Shown here piece by piece: positions 1 through 9,260 of a stretch of DNA of 54,296 nt. This DNA comes from an uncultured Pedobacter sp. (GTDB taxonomy: Bacteria > Bacteroidota > Bacteroidia > Sphingobacteriales > Sphingobacteriaceae): NCBI RefSeq assembly GCF_946479715.1, contig NZ_CAMLHF010000010.1, positions 1 through 54,296 on the forward strand. Reading direction: 5' to 3'. Within the stretch, counting starts at the first letter, position 1. Each line of letters opens with the position of its first letter. The notes beneath the pieces were generated by a model. The model was not told where the DNA came from. It made no database searches and saw nothing but the letters and a program-made list of their open reading frames with translations. The translations under genes were made by a program, and so were the position numbers.

Positions 1-1512
1 TGGATTTTCAATAAAGCTTAATCCGCCGTTAGTTAACCCAAGTAAACCGTAATTGTCTATGTCTTTAGATAAGAAATTATTTAGTACTGCTTGTCTGATA
101 AGTGATTTCCAATGATTCTCTCCCTCAACAACTCCTAAACCAAATTCAGGAAGCTTACTGTGTTCATAAGCAATTGTCTGAGCAGTTTCATTACCTAAAA
201 TAACGCTCAGTATATGTGCATCATCAAACTTCTCTCCTATTTTTTTGATCAGCTTTAGCAGAACCATCAAAGATTCTTCTGCTTCGAATAGTTTTTTCGG
301 TTTCTTACAGTTATCACACATGCAATTACAACCGGTCTCATTAAAATTCTCTCCAAAGTAATGAAGGATCTGCTTTCTTCGGCATACCCCTGATTCAGCA
401 TAATCAATAACCTCCTTTAATATCTGAGTGCCTATTTCGCGTTCAGATACCGGTTTATCTTTCATAAACTTGGCCAGCTTATCTACATCCTTTTGCGCGT
501 AGAAAGCAATACAAATTCCTTCTCCTCCATCACGTCCGGCCCTACCAGTTTCCTGGTAATAACCTTCCATACTTTTAGGGATATCGTGGTGAATTACAAA
601 ACGAACATCCGGTTTATCGATTCCCATACCAAAAGCAATAGTGGCTACAATAACCTCTACATCCTCCATAAGAAACCTATCCTGGGTATCGGCTCTAACC
701 TTTGGTTCTAAACCAGCATGGTATGGCAAGGCTTTAATACCGTTAAGGTTTAAGGTTTCGGCAACCTCCTCAACCTTTTTACGACTAAGGCAATAAATAA
801 TCCCCGATTTACCGGTATTGTACTTTATATACCTGATAATTTCTTTAATGACATCTCTCTTGGGCCTGATCTCATAAAATAAGTTGGGCCTGTTAAATGA
901 TGATTTAAACAAGGTGGCATCAGACATTTGAAGGTTCTTAATGATATCCTGCTGAACCTTAGGTGTTGCAGTTGCAGTTAAGGCTATAATTGGAATATCT
1001 TCGCCCAGACCTTGTATCACTTGCCTGATTTTCCTGTATTCAGGTCTAAAATCATGGCCCCACTCGGAAATACAGTGGGCTTCATCAACCGCCACAAAAG
1101 AAATCTTAATCAATTTCAAGAAATCTATATTATCTTGCTTAGAAAGTGATTCGGGAGCTACATATAACAATTTTGTTTGTCCGCTTAATAAATCACTTTT
1201 AACCTGAGTAATTTCGGTTTTATTTAAAGAAGAATTTAAAAAGTGTGCAATACTATCACTTCCTCCAAATGCCCTTAACTGATCTACCTGATTTTTCATC
1301 AGTGCAATTAATGGCGATATTACTATAGCAGTTCCCTCTTCCATCAAAGCTGGCAACTGGTAGCAAATGGACTTCCCCCCACCCGTAGGCATTATAACAA
1401 ACGTATTTCTTTTTTCAAGAATATTGGTGATGATTGACTCCTGATCACCTTTAAAATTATCAAAACCAAAAAAGGTTTGTAAGTTGTCAAACAACGACTT
1501 TTTCACATCCAT
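1..1512 (-). CDS. recQ: ATP-dependent DNA helicase RecQ (partial, C-terminus outside window)
   Basis: This is a 3'-5' superfamily-2 DNA helicase acting in recombination and stalled-fork repair. The ATG at 1512 opens a frame that stays open to the left edge (504 codons). Visible motifs are Walker A MPTGGGKS at residues 41-48, the DEAH box with CISEWGHDFR from residue 143, the motif ALTATATPKVQ, and a zinc-binding cysteine cluster (CNCMCDNC preceded by another Cys) around residues 376-402. The visible part ends in the RQC winged-helix region. The HRDC domain usual in ~700-residue Bacteroidota RecQ would lie beyond the edge. It is divergent from kdsD, separated by an 89-bp spacer. The family call is secure; the end is simply not in the window. 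Confidence 0.96.
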   Translation of the reverse strand, partial: MDVKKSLFDNLQTFFGFDNFKGDQESIITNILEKRNTFVIMPTGGGKSICYQLPALMEEGTAIVISPLIALMKNQVDQLRAFGGSDSIAHFLNSSLNKTEITQVKSDLLSGQTKLLYVAPESLSKQDNIDFLKLIKISFVAVDEAHCISEWGHDFRPEYRKIRQVIQGLGEDIPIIALTATATPKVQQDIIKNLQMSDATLFKSSFNRPNLFYEIRPKRDVIKEIIRYIKYNTGKSGIIYCLSRKKVEEVAETLNLNGIKALPYHAGLEPKVRADTQDRFLMEDVEVIVATIAFGMGIDKPDVRFVIHHDIPKSMEGYYQETGRAGRDGGEGICIAFYAQKDVDKLAKFMKDKPVSEREIGTQILKEVIDYAESGVCRRKQILHYFGENFNETGCNCMCDNCKKPKKLFEAEESLMVLLKLIKKIGEKFDDAHILSVILGNETAQTIAYEHSKLPEFGLGVVEGENHWKSLIRQAVLNNFLSKDIDNYGLLGLTNGGLSFIENP

Positions 1513-1556
1513 TTCGTGTATAAAATATTCAGTGCTATTTTTACTTCAAAATAACA

Positions 1557-1564
1557 TAATTTTG
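1557..1564 (+). promoter_or_regulatory. Bacteroidota -7 promoter box of kdsD
   Basis: The sequence TAATTTTG matches the TAnnTTTG box recognised by the primary sigma factor of Bacteroidota. A transcript would start about seven bases downstream, giving a leader of about 30 nt before the TTG start of kdsD at 1602. No good TTTG -33 box is visible at the usual spacing. Confidence 0.55.
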
Positions 1565-1601
1565 CACAAATTCAAAGCATCAATATACTAAATAATTCTG
1601 T

Positions 1602-2567
1602 TTGAAAAGTAAAAAATCTATTATCGACGACGCTGTTAGCACTTTACAGTTGGAAGCTCAGGCTATTTTAGGCTTAATTGAAAACATAAATGACGATTTT
1701 GTTAAGATTATTGACCTAATTATTGAAAGTGAGGGTCGTGTAATTGTAACCGGAATTGGAAAAAGCGCCATTATTGCGCAAAAGATTGTAGCAACTTTCA
1801 ACTCAACAGGTACTCCGGCCATTTTTATGCATGCAGCTGATGCTGTGCATGGAGACCTCGGAATGATCCAGAAAAACGACATTGTGATCTGTATTTCCAA
1901 GAGTGGAAATACTCCTGAAATAAAAGTGTTAACACCATTACTTAAACAAGCTGGCAACATCATGATAGGTATGGTTGGTCAGTTAAATTCTGATTTGGCT
2001 TTACAGGCCGATTATATATTAAACACCTTCGTAGCAAAAGAAGCCTGCCCTCATAACCTGGCTCCTACAACCAGTACCACTGCACAGCTAGCTATGGGAG
2101 ATGCTTTAGCTATTGCTTTGTTAAATGCACGTAATTTTAATGAAGACGACTTTGCACGCTTCCATCCGGGTGGAGCACTAGGTAAAAAACTATATTTAAA
2201 AGCCGGAGATATTGCCCTGAAGAACGAGAAACCAAGTATTCATCCGTCGGCATCGGTTAAAGATGTCATAATCGAAATTAGTCAAAACCGTTTGGGTGCT
2301 GTTGTTGTTATTGAAAGCAATGTTATTTTGGGGATAATTACTGATGGAGATATTCGTAGAATGCTGGAAAAACATTCTAATTTAGCCGATATTAAAGCGA
2401 GCGACTTAATGAACCCCAATCCAAAAAAAGTAGATAGAGCGGTTTTAGCAATCACTGCTTTGGATATGATAAAAGAAAACAACATTACGCAACTATTGGT
2501 TACCGACAATGGAACCTATTTTGGCATGATACATTTTCACGACCTTTTACAGGAAGGTATAATTTAA
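1602..2567 (+). CDS. kdsD: D-arabinose-5-phosphate isomerase, KpsF/GutQ family
   Basis: It interconverts ribulose-5-phosphate and arabinose-5-phosphate, the first step towards Kdo for lipopolysaccharide; the role is known for the family. The 321 residues match the family length. An N-terminal SIS sugar-isomerase domain contains VTGIGKSAIIAQK near residue 45 and the HPGGALGKKL motif near 188, followed by two CBS domains to the C-terminus. The start is a TTG: no ATG lies between the promoter and the conserved LEAQAI region, so the rare codon appears genuine. The next gene, manC, follows after 19 bases, so the two are probably co-transcribed for surface-sugar synthesis. Confidence 0.93.
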   Translation: MKSKKSIIDDAVSTLQLEAQAILGLIENINDDFVKIIDLIIESEGRVIVTGIGKSAIIAQKIVATFNSTGTPAIFMHAADAVHGDLGMIQKNDIVICISKSGNTPEIKVLTPLLKQAGNIMIGMVGQLNSDLALQADYILNTFVAKEACPHNLAPTTSTTAQLAMGDALAIALLNARNFNEDDFARFHPGGALGKKLYLKAGDIALKNEKPSIHPSASVKDVIIEISQNRLGAVVVIESNVILGIITDGDIRRMLEKHSNLADIKASDLMNPNPKKVDRAVLAITALDMIKENNITQLLVTDNGTYFGMIHFHDLLQEGII

Positions 2568-2586
2568 AGAGACTGTAATATCAGAT

Positions 2587-3678
2587 ATGAATAATAATAA
2601 TTACGCCTTAATAATGGCTGGTGGTGTTGGAAGCCGTTTTTGGCCGGTCAGCAGAACAGAATATCCTAAACAGTTTATTGATTTTTTTGGTGTTGGAAAA
2701 ACACTTATACAGAGCACTTACGATCGTTTTTTAAAGATTTGTCCTCCCGAAAATATATTTGTAGTAACTAACGAAATATATACACATATCATCAAAGAAC
2801 AGCTTCCGGATTTGAATGAGAATCAAATTCTGGCAGAACCTATTATGAGAAATACAGCTCCATGTGTTTCTTATGGATCGATGAAAATTGCCCAGATTAA
2901 CCCAAATGCAACCATTGTAGTAGCGCCTTCTGATCATACCATTACCAATCAGGATGCTTTTGTTGCAGCAATTGAACAATCTTTAAAAGCAGCATCTGAA
3001 AATGATTGCCTGATTACTTTAGGCATAAAACCTAGCAGACCTGATACCGGCTATGGTTATATACAATACACCGAGAGTTCATTAAAAACTGATGAGCAGA
3101 TCCATAAAGTAAAAATCTTTACTGAAAAGCCTAATTTAGATCTGGCCAAATCTTTTGTACAAAGCGGCGATTTCTTATGGAATGCCGGGATTTTTATATG
3201 GTCTGCAAAATCAATTAATAATGCTTTCTCTAAGCATCTACCTGATATGTACGAGATATTTCATCAGGGAAATGATTTATATAATACAGCTAGCGAAGTC
3301 GAATTTATTGGAAATGCATATTTGCAGTGTACCAACATTTCTATTGACTTCGGGATTATGGAAAAGGCAGATAATGTATATGTACTGCCCGCTGATTTTG
3401 GTTGGTCTGACCTTGGAACCTGGGCTTCAATCTATGATATTGCTGAGCATGATTATGTTGGCAACGCAGTAATTCCGTCAGAAAAAGTGATGATGTTTAA
3501 CTCATCCAACTGTATGGTAAATGTTCCAAAGAATAAATTGGTGATTTTGCAGGATTTACATGATTACATTGTTGTAGAATCGAACAATACACTATTAATT
3601 TGTCCAAGATCATCTGAACAAAGCATAAAACAAATTGTTGCTGATGTAAAATCGAAATTCGGCACAAAATATATTTAA
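2587..3678 (+). CDS. manC: Mannose-1-phosphate guanylyltransferase
   Basis: It makes GDP-mannose from mannose-1-phosphate and GTP, supplying mannose, fucose and related residues for surface glycans. The N-terminal pyrophosphorylase signature MAGGVGSRFWPVSRTEYPKQF is visible from residue 10 (21 residues, key positions GGxGxR and KQF). A second sugar-binding signature, FTEKP, lies near residue 181. At 363 residues it lacks the C-terminal phosphomannose-isomerase cupin of bifunctional ManC/AlgA proteins, so it is the monofunctional form common in Bacteroidota. It follows kdsD by 19 bases and ends before a strong hairpin terminator. Confidence 0.93.
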   Translation: MNNNNYALIMAGGVGSRFWPVSRTEYPKQFIDFFGVGKTLIQSTYDRFLKICPPENIFVVTNEIYTHIIKEQLPDLNENQILAEPIMRNTAPCVSYGSMKIAQINPNATIVVAPSDHTITNQDAFVAAIEQSLKAASENDCLITLGIKPSRPDTGYGYIQYTESSLKTDEQIHKVKIFTEKPNLDLAKSFVQSGDFLWNAGIFIWSAKSINNAFSKHLPDMYEIFHQGNDLYNTASEVEFIGNAYLQCTNISIDFGIMEKADNVYVLPADFGWSDLGTWASIYDIAEHDYVGNAVIPSEKVMMFNSSNCMVNVPKNKLVILQDLHDYIVVESNNTLLICPRSSEQSIKQIVADVKSKFGTKYI

Positions 3679-3697
3679 ACTCATTCAATTATCTTTT

Positions 3698-3745
3698 AAC
3701 ACATCCGGATCGGGCCAGGCCTTAATTCGGATGTGTTGTTTTATT
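3698..3745 (+). terminator. Intrinsic terminator after manC
   Basis: A 10-bp perfect stem, AACACATCCG (3698-3707) with CGGATGTGTT (3728-3737), encloses a 20-nt loop that can itself pair in part. It is followed by the T-rich run TTGTTTTATTT. It separates the kdsD-manC unit from the Hsp70-like gene. Confidence 0.8.
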
Positions 3746-3767
3746 TACGTCCAATTTTATTGTTGCA

Positions 3768-5036
3768 ATGTCTAAATTTTTATATGGAATTGATTTCGGC
3801 ACAACCAATTCAGCCCTGTCAATTTTTGATGAAGAGAAAAAGGAAATCATAAAAACAATTATTGTTCCTTCAATACTATATTTCCAAAGTGAGCAAAGCG
3901 CTACAGAACCCCTAAAATATGTGGTTGGCGACCAGGCCATAGCTCAGTACATAAAGGATGGAATGAAAGGTAGATTCATGAAATCTATTAAACGTATTCT
4001 GCCAAGAAGCAGTTTTATAGAAACCCGAATTCATAACAAAAAGTTCAATGCCTCCGACCTTGTCACCCTAATATTAAAGGAATTAAAGGAAAAAGCCGAT
4101 GAGGTTATTGGTTATGATTGTAAAAAGGCTATTATCGGTCGCCCGGTATTTTTTGACGATGACAATACTGCAAAGGATGCTCTTGCGCAAAAGAGGTTAA
4201 ATAAAGCTGCAGAAAACGCTGGTTTTGAAGAGCTAAGGTTTCAGTTTGAACCTATAGGCGCTGCTTTTGCATATGAAAAAACAATATCTAAAAAGGAAAA
4301 AGTACTGGTAGCAGATTTAGGTGGCGGAACAACCGATTTTACTTATCTGGAGCTTGACCCCGCTAAGGTTGGCAGCAAAGACAGAAGAAAGGATATAATT
4401 GCTACCGGAGGTATCTATATTGGAGGTGATAGCTTTGATTCGGCCTTTATGTGGGATAAAGGAACACCACATTTTGGAAAACACACGCTATATGAGGCCG
4501 CACCAGGAAAAATGCTAACCGTACCAGTTTCCTTATTTGCTAATATATGCTCCTGGGAGCAAATGAACTTTTTTAATGGGATTAAGATTAAAAATGATCT
4601 TCAAAACTATTACCACTACTCTAAACAAGATAGAAAATTCAAAAACCTGATAACACTTACCGACAATAATCTGGGATATTCTCTTTTTCAATCGGTTGAA
4701 AAAACAAAAGTCGAGTTATCATCACTTCCTGTTTCGCAGTTTCAGTATTCAAAAATGGATATTGAAATCAACGATGAAGTATCTATAGATCAATATAATG
4801 GCATCATTCAAAAAGACATTAAAAAGATAAGTGCATACCTTGATGATTTTCTTTTAAATCATCAAATCGCTGTAAACGACATTGATAGCCTTTTCCTTAC
4901 CGGAGGCACATCGATGGTTGCTGCAATCAAGGATCTCTTTAAAACAAAATTCCCGAATACACCAGTGCATTCGGGAGATAATTTTATCAGTGTAGCTAAA
5001 GGGCTTGCCTATAGTGGATATCTATTTGAGGAATGA
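3768..5036 (+). CDS. Hsp70/actin-fold chaperone-like protein (YegD type)
   Basis: The protein has the Hsp70 nucleotide-binding fold without a substrate-binding domain. Phosphate-1 motif GIDFGTTNSA is at residues 8-17, phosphate-2 motif VADLGGGTTDFTYL near residue 182, and the adenosine motif LFLTGGTSM near 382. At 422 residues it matches E. coli YegD and other stand-alone MreB/Hsp70 relatives, whose substrates are not well defined. It has its own 90-bp upstream spacer containing the manC terminator, and it is convergent with rlmB, with a shared hairpin at its stop codon. The fold is certain and the function is unknown. Confidence 0.85.
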   Translation: MSKFLYGIDFGTTNSALSIFDEEKKEIIKTIIVPSILYFQSEQSATEPLKYVVGDQAIAQYIKDGMKGRFMKSIKRILPRSSFIETRIHNKKFNASDLVTLILKELKEKADEVIGYDCKKAIIGRPVFFDDDNTAKDALAQKRLNKAAENAGFEELRFQFEPIGAAFAYEKTISKKEKVLVADLGGGTTDFTYLELDPAKVGSKDRRKDIIATGGIYIGGDSFDSAFMWDKGTPHFGKHTLYEAAPGKMLTVPVSLFANICSWEQMNFFNGIKIKNDLQNYYHYSKQDRKFKNLITLTDNNLGYSLFQSVEKTKVELSSLPVSQFQYSKMDIEINDEVSIDQYNGIIQKDIKKISAYLDDFLLNHQIAVNDIDSLFLTGGTSMVAAIKDLFKTKFPNTPVHSGDNFISVAKGLAYSGYLFEE

Positions 5037-5054
5037 TAAGTTAATTATCATTCC
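5030..5054. terminator. Hairpin between convergent hsp70-like gene and rlmB
   Basis: A perfect 10-bp stem, GGAATGATAA (5030-5039) with TTATCATTCC (5045-5054), has loop GTTAA and covers the stop codon of the Hsp70-like gene (5034-5036). There is no strong T-tract on either strand, so it may be a weak bidirectional terminator or a 3'-end stabilising stem. Confidence 0.5.
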
Positions 5055-5059
5055 AACAG

Positions 5060-5824
5060 TTACGAACGTTGTCTTATCGCTTCATACAGGATAATACCTG
5101 CAGAAACTGATACATTTAATGAACTGATTTCGCCAAGCATTGGAATTTTAGCCAGGTGGTTAGCCATTCTCATAATTTCGTTTGAAATACCTTCATCCTC
5201 TGCTCCCATAACAATGGCTGTTGGGGCGGTGTAATCCGGAGCATATATTAAATCGTTGGTCTTTTCTGTACACGCAACAATCTGTAAGCCACATTCCTGT
5301 AAAAACAATGCTGTTTTTTGTAGGTTCGGATGTCTGCACACCGGTATACTAAATAAAGCTCCTGCAGAAGTTTTAATGGCATCAGCGTTGATCTGCGCAG
5401 AATTTTTAGTCGGCACAATTATAGCATGCACTCCTGCACAGGCAGCAGTTCTGGCTATTGCACCCATATTTCTTACATCCGTAATTCCATCAAGGATCAA
5501 TACCAAAGGTGTTTCTCCCTTTTCATAAATTAAGGGGATGATATCTTCAATTTTTTGAAAGGTAATGGATGAAATTACAGCAATTACTCCCTGATGATTT
5601 TTTTGGGTCATCCGGTTCAATTTCTCTACCGGAACGTTATGTACCGGGGCATCAACCTCCTTTAACAGCTGCTTTAACTCTAATATAATCTCACCAGTTA
5701 AACTACGTTGTATGTAAATACTCTCTATATCTTTACCAGCCTTAATAGCCTCTATTACTGCACGTATACCAAATACGAACTCATTATTTTCTTTAGGTCT
5801 GGCAGACCTTCTTGAGTTTTCCAT
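5060..5824 (-). CDS. rlmB: 23S rRNA (guanosine-2'-O-)-methyltransferase RlmB, TrmH/SpoU family
   Basis: It methylates the ribose of a conserved guanosine in 23S rRNA (G2251 in E. coli) using S-adenosylmethionine. The N-terminal L30e-like substrate domain begins at FVFGIRAVIEAI. The SpoU knot motifs follow: NMGAIARTAACAG, IVMGAEDEGIS, and the C-terminal LNVSVSAGIILYEAIRQR. I start the gene at ATG 5824 (254 residues). An in-frame TTG at 5845 lies inside the -7 promoter box TATTTTTG, so it cannot be the start of translation. It is convergent with the Hsp70-like gene and divergent from dnaB. Confidence 0.93.
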   Translation of the reverse strand: MENSRRSARPKENNEFVFGIRAVIEAIKAGKDIESIYIQRSLTGEIILELKQLLKEVDAPVHNVPVEKLNRMTQKNHQGVIAVISSITFQKIEDIIPLIYEKGETPLVLILDGITDVRNMGAIARTAACAGVHAIIVPTKNSAQINADAIKTSAGALFSIPVCRHPNLQKTALFLQECGLQIVACTEKTNDLIYAPDYTAPTAIVMGAEDEGISNEIMRMANHLAKIPMLGEISSLNVSVSAGIILYEAIRQRS

Positions 5825-5842
5825 TTCCTTTAAATTGAAGCG

Positions 5843-5850
5843 CAAAAATA
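5843..5850 (-). promoter_or_regulatory. -7 promoter box of rlmB
   Basis: Read on the minus strand this is TATTTTTG, an exact TAnnTTTG match. It places the transcript start only about 15 nt before ATG 5824 and rules out the upstream TTG codon, which lies within the box. Confidence 0.55.
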
Positions 5851-6017
5851 GCTCAAAAATTGCGATTAATTTAACCTAATTTTTAAGTGTGAGTGTTTTG
5901 CTTATCAACATCTTGCTGTTAGGAAATTGTTCGAATTCACGAAAGTCATGTTAAGACGAATGAATTTAAGTTGTGGGAATGTTCATAAAGATTTTAAGAA
6001 GAGACCTAATTTTTGTC

Positions 6018-6025
6018 TATTTTTG
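6018..6025 (+). promoter_or_regulatory. -7 promoter box of dnaB
   Basis: TATTTTTG matches TAnnTTTG exactly and ends five bases before ATG 6031, which would give a leaderless or nearly leaderless dnaB mRNA. A second, off-spaced copy (TAATTTTTG, 6007-6015) lies just upstream and would give a leader of about 10 nt. Which one is used cannot be decided from the sequence. Confidence 0.45.
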
Positions 6026-6030
6026 TATTC

Positions 6031-7605
6031 ATGAGCAGCGATAACGGAACACAAGGACAAGACAAGGCAAACTTTACAGCGCGGAAAAATAGACTAAGCA
6101 ATTCTATGACCACGATGGGAAAGATCCCGCCTCAGGCTATAGACCTTGAAGAAGCTGTTCTTGGTGCATTAATGCTCGAAAAAGATGCCCTCTCTACTGT
6201 AATTGACATTCTAAAACCCGAAGTATTTTATCATGAAGGGCATAAAAAAATCTTTGAAGCGATTCAGGGACTTTTTCAGAAATCCAAACCAGTAGATATC
6301 TTAACCGTTACTTCTGAATTAAGAACGCTGGGACAATTAGAAATGATTGGTGGCGCTTATTATATCACTAACCTTACAAACAGGGTAGCTTCAGCAGCTA
6401 ACATAGAATTCCATGCCCGTATAATTTCCCAAAAATATATTCAAAGGGAATTGATCCGAATCTCTTCAGAGATTATTCAGAATGCTTATGAAGACACTAC
6501 AGATATATTTGATTTGCTGGATCATGCAGAAAAGAACTTATTTGATATTGCTCAGAACAACTTAAGAAGAGATACTCAAAAGATGGATGAGATTGTAAAA
6601 CAATCTTTAGCCACCTTAGAAGCACTTCGTGGTAAGAGTGATGGGTTAACGGGTGTTCCATCTGGCTTTACCGACCTTGATCGTATTACGGGTGGATGGC
6701 AACCTTCAGATTTAGTAATTATTGCGGCTCGTCCGGCAATGGGTAAAACCGCGTTCGTTCTAACTTGTGCACGTAATGCAGCTGTAGAATTCAAAAGACC
6801 TGTTGTAGTATTCTCATTAGAGATGTCGTCGGTTCAATTGGTAAATCGTTTGATTTCAGGAGAAACCGAGATTGAGCAGGAAAAAATCAGAAAAGGAAAT
6901 CTGGCAGAATGGGAATGGCAACAGCTACATAGTAAAATAGGAACCTTAACTGAGGCTCCACTATTAATAGATGATACCCCTGCGCTTAACATCTTCGAAT
7001 TCAGAGCAAAATGCAGGAGACTTAAATCTCAGTATGACTTGCAGCTAATCATCATCGATTATTTGCAGTTGATGCATGGTAAGGGAGAAGGACAAAGCGG
7101 TGGTGGTAACAGGGAACAGGAAATTGGTAGTATATCAAGAGCGCTTAAATCTGTTGCTAAAGAACTAAACGTTCCTGTACTTGCGCTATCACAGTTAAGT
7201 CGTGCGGTAGAGAGTAGACCTGGTGTGAACGGAAAACGACCAATGCTATCAGATTTGCGTGAGTCGGGATCTATTGAGCAGGATGCGGATATGGTGCTAT
7301 TCTTATACAGACCGGAATATTATGGTATTACTGAAGATGAGCAAGGGCGTTCACAAGCTGGTATTGGTGAGGTAATTATTGCAAAACACCGTAATGGTGA
7401 AACCGGAATTGTACCACTACGCTTTATTGGTAAATACGTGAAATTTGCGGATTTAGAAGAGAGCTTCTCTGCACCTACTTCGTTCTCTATGGACAGTCCT
7501 GGTGCAGGTATGCATCCTTCACAAGATTTTGACAGACCTGCGGGAAATGTAATCATTAAACCATCGCGCATGGATGACATGCATGATGAAGATGCTCCGT
7601 TCTAA
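6031..7605 (+). CDS. dnaB: Replicative DNA helicase DnaB
   Basis: This is the hexameric 5'-3' helicase of the replication fork. The N-terminal DnaB domain (PPQAIDLEEAVLGALML) precedes the RecA-like core: Walker A ARPAMGKTA, Walker B LIIIDYLQL, and the conserved LSDLRESGSIEQDAD segment. The C-terminal tail is poorly conserved and rich in Pro, Ser and Asp. The start is ATG 6031 (524 residues). The in-frame TTG at 6013 lies in a TTTG promoter box. Transcription diverges from rlmB, and no intein is present in the core. Confidence 0.96.
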   Translation: MSSDNGTQGQDKANFTARKNRLSNSMTTMGKIPPQAIDLEEAVLGALMLEKDALSTVIDILKPEVFYHEGHKKIFEAIQGLFQKSKPVDILTVTSELRTLGQLEMIGGAYYITNLTNRVASAANIEFHARIISQKYIQRELIRISSEIIQNAYEDTTDIFDLLDHAEKNLFDIAQNNLRRDTQKMDEIVKQSLATLEALRGKSDGLTGVPSGFTDLDRITGGWQPSDLVIIAARPAMGKTAFVLTCARNAAVEFKRPVVVFSLEMSSVQLVNRLISGETEIEQEKIRKGNLAEWEWQQLHSKIGTLTEAPLLIDDTPALNIFEFRAKCRRLKSQYDLQLIIIDYLQLMHGKGEGQSGGGNREQEIGSISRALKSVAKELNVPVLALSQLSRAVESRPGVNGKRPMLSDLRESGSIEQDADMVLFLYRPEYYGITEDEQGRSQAGIGEVIIAKHRNGETGIVPLRFIGKYVKFADLEESFSAPTSFSMDSPGAGMHPSQDFDRPAGNVIIKPSRMDDMHDEDAPF

Positions 7606-7624
7606 TCACACAGTTCTTTTAGGG

Positions 7625-8827
7625 CTATAAAAAGTAGCCTAATAATATACCTCCCAGAACAATGAAAGGCGGGCTTATTTTGGTGAAATTCAGAATAAGA
7701 AAGGTCACTATTAAAACTGTTATAGCAGTAAAGTCCATACCTATTGGCTTTACAAGTAAAATAAATGCAGCAATAATAAAACCCACACTCACGGCATTTA
7801 TCCCTGATAATGAATATTTAATACGTGCTATCTTTTTAAGATCTTCCCAAAAGGGAACAATAAATAACACCAGGATCAATCCAGGCAAATTGATTCCTAA
7901 AACGGCTACTATTCCTCCAGTTATCTGACCGGTAACTCCATACCCAAAATTCCTCATACTTAGTGCGCCAACATAGCTGGTAAATGAGAACGTAGGTCCT
8001 GGTAAAGCTTGCTGTAATGCAAAGCCAGATAGGAACCCTGAAGAATGCAGGTAATGCTTCATTTGCACAAATTCAGTAAACATAAGCGGAACCAGCACTT
8101 GTCCGCCACCAAAAATAAAGATACCATTGCGGTAAAAATTCTCGAACAACCTGATCGGCAAACTAAAAGGCGAAGTACGGTTAATAATGGCCCCTAATAA
8201 GGCCAGAAATAATAGCACACCTACAAAATAGATCAGCTTTTTAGGGTTTATATTTGAGAATAGCTTTACTCGGATATCACTTTCCTCTTTTGGAGCATCT
8301 AAAGCAGAAGAAATCATACCTCCTATTAATATTGCAATAGGAAACACGTAGGCATTTCTCAATACAAGTGTAGAAATTATAGCTGAAATGGCAAGAAATA
8401 CAGACAATTGTGAAACTAGCACCCTTCTTGAAAGGTTATAAGCCCCAAAAGCAACAATCCCCAGGGCGATCGGTTGTATATATTCCAATATCTCTACAAA
8501 CTTTTCTTTGTGGTCAACCTTTGCATAGCTGATAGCGGCGAAGGTCATGATAGCAGCAGAGGGAAAAATCCAGATTAGAAAAGTGATTAAGGAAAGTTTT
8601 AGCCCTCCTACTTTATAAGCAATACCAACAAGTGTTTGAGTGGATGCCGGACCAGGCAATACCTGTGCTAAGGCATTCAGTTCCAACAATTCTTCTTCTG
8701 TAATGTATTTGCTATCCTTTACAAAATATTTAAGCAATAAAGCCAGATGCGCTTGCGCACCTCCAAAAGCAGTAAACGTGAACAGTATCACATTCCTGAT
8801 AAACAAAAGTTGCTTCTTACTGCTCAA
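7625..8827 (-). CDS. chrA: Chromate transporter, ChrA (CHR) family, two-domain form
   Basis: A polytopic inner-membrane protein of 400 residues with two homologous CHR halves. The N-terminal half shows FTAFGGAQAHLALL and LAQVLPGPASTQT. The C-terminal half repeats the pattern as IFGGGQVLVPLM and LQQALPGPTFSFTSYVGAL. The paired GG(A/G)Q and LPGP motifs are diagnostic of the long-chain family, whose studied members export chromate by antiport; many homologues have no proven substrate. It is convergent with dnaB and lies 11 bases downstream of the TPR gene in the same direction. No chromate regulator is nearby, so the actual substrate is uncertain. Confidence 0.87.
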   Translation of the reverse strand: MSSKKQLLFIRNVILFTFTAFGGAQAHLALLLKYFVKDSKYITEEELLELNALAQVLPGPASTQTLVGIAYKVGGLKLSLITFLIWIFPSAAIMTFAAISYAKVDHKEKFVEILEYIQPIALGIVAFGAYNLSRRVLVSQLSVFLAISAIISTLVLRNAYVFPIAILIGGMISSALDAPKEESDIRVKLFSNINPKKLIYFVGVLLFLALLGAIINRTSPFSLPIRLFENFYRNGIFIFGGGQVLVPLMFTEFVQMKHYLHSSGFLSGFALQQALPGPTFSFTSYVGALSMRNFGYGVTGQITGGIVAVLGINLPGLILVLFIVPFWEDLKKIARIKYSLSGINAVSVGFIIAAFILLVKPIGMDFTAITVLIVTFLILNFTKISPPFIVLGGILLGYFL

Positions 8828-8838
8828 TCTTTTAGTAA

Positions 8839-9174
8839 TTAATCATCTTCATAATCTAAACCCGCTGCAGAATTATACGCGCCTTGTAATTCAGAAAAAG
8901 CATGCATATCTTTTTTATTTTTGGCAGCAAGCATCCCTTTTTGGTATATTTTTATTCCCTCTTCAGTTTTACCAGTTTTTTCATACAACTTTCCAAGATG
9001 ATAATAAGTCCCAACATAATCAGGATGCTCAGCCACAAGTTTTAAATAGTATTCAAATGCTTTTTCCGAGTCATTTGCTGAATTATATTCTGTTGCAAGG
9101 GCGTACAAAACGAAAGGATCATTAGGTTCACTCTCTAAAAAGTTTAATAGTTTGGTTAATCGGGTACTTTGCAT
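8839..9174 (-). CDS. Small TPR-repeat protein
   Basis: At 111 residues with no signal peptide it is probably cytoplasmic. Two to three tetratricopeptide repeats cover most of it: PFVLYALATEYNSANDSEKA, then a repeat around YVGTYYHLGKLYEKTGKTEE, then a helix pair around KNKKDMHAFSELQGAY. Such proteins are adaptors; no partner can be named. It precedes the chromate-transporter gene by 11 bases, so the two are probably co-transcribed, and it is divergent from etfB. A CAAATTTA element at 9248-9255 (TAAATTTG on the minus strand) could be its promoter. Confidence 0.75.
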   Translation of the reverse strand: MQSTRLTKLLNFLESEPNDPFVLYALATEYNSANDSEKAFEYYLKLVAEHPDYVGTYYHLGKLYEKTGKTEEGIKIYQKGMLAAKNKKDMHAFSELQGAYNSAAGLDYEDD

Positions 9175-9196
9175 TTTTAATCCCTGCTTTTTTAAT

Positions 9197-9204
9197 TAGA
9201 TTTG
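9197..9204 (+). promoter_or_regulatory. -7 promoter box of etfBA
   Basis: TAGATTTG matches TAnnTTTG and gives an estimated leader of about 50 nt before etfB. A TTTG at 9168-9171 is slightly too far upstream (25 nt) to be a clean -33 box. Confidence 0.5.
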
Positions 9205-9260
9205 CAAAAAGACAATTTTAGCTAAAACAGCTTCATTACCTTTAAAACAAATTTATACAT

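Noticed and set aside
493..711. 72-aa plus-strand frame inside recQ
   Set aside because: It lies antisense to the conserved RecQ coding sequence, has no promoter or homology, and is a shadow frame.
3155..3472. 105-aa plus-strand frame inside manC
   Set aside because: It is a +1/+2 shadow of the clearly conserved mannose-1-phosphate guanylyltransferase.
8640..9125. 161-aa plus-strand frame across the chromate-transporter/TPR junction
   Set aside because: It is antisense to two genes with clear family motifs; its composition (runs of Phe, Leu, His, Gln) is that of reverse-complement coding sequence.
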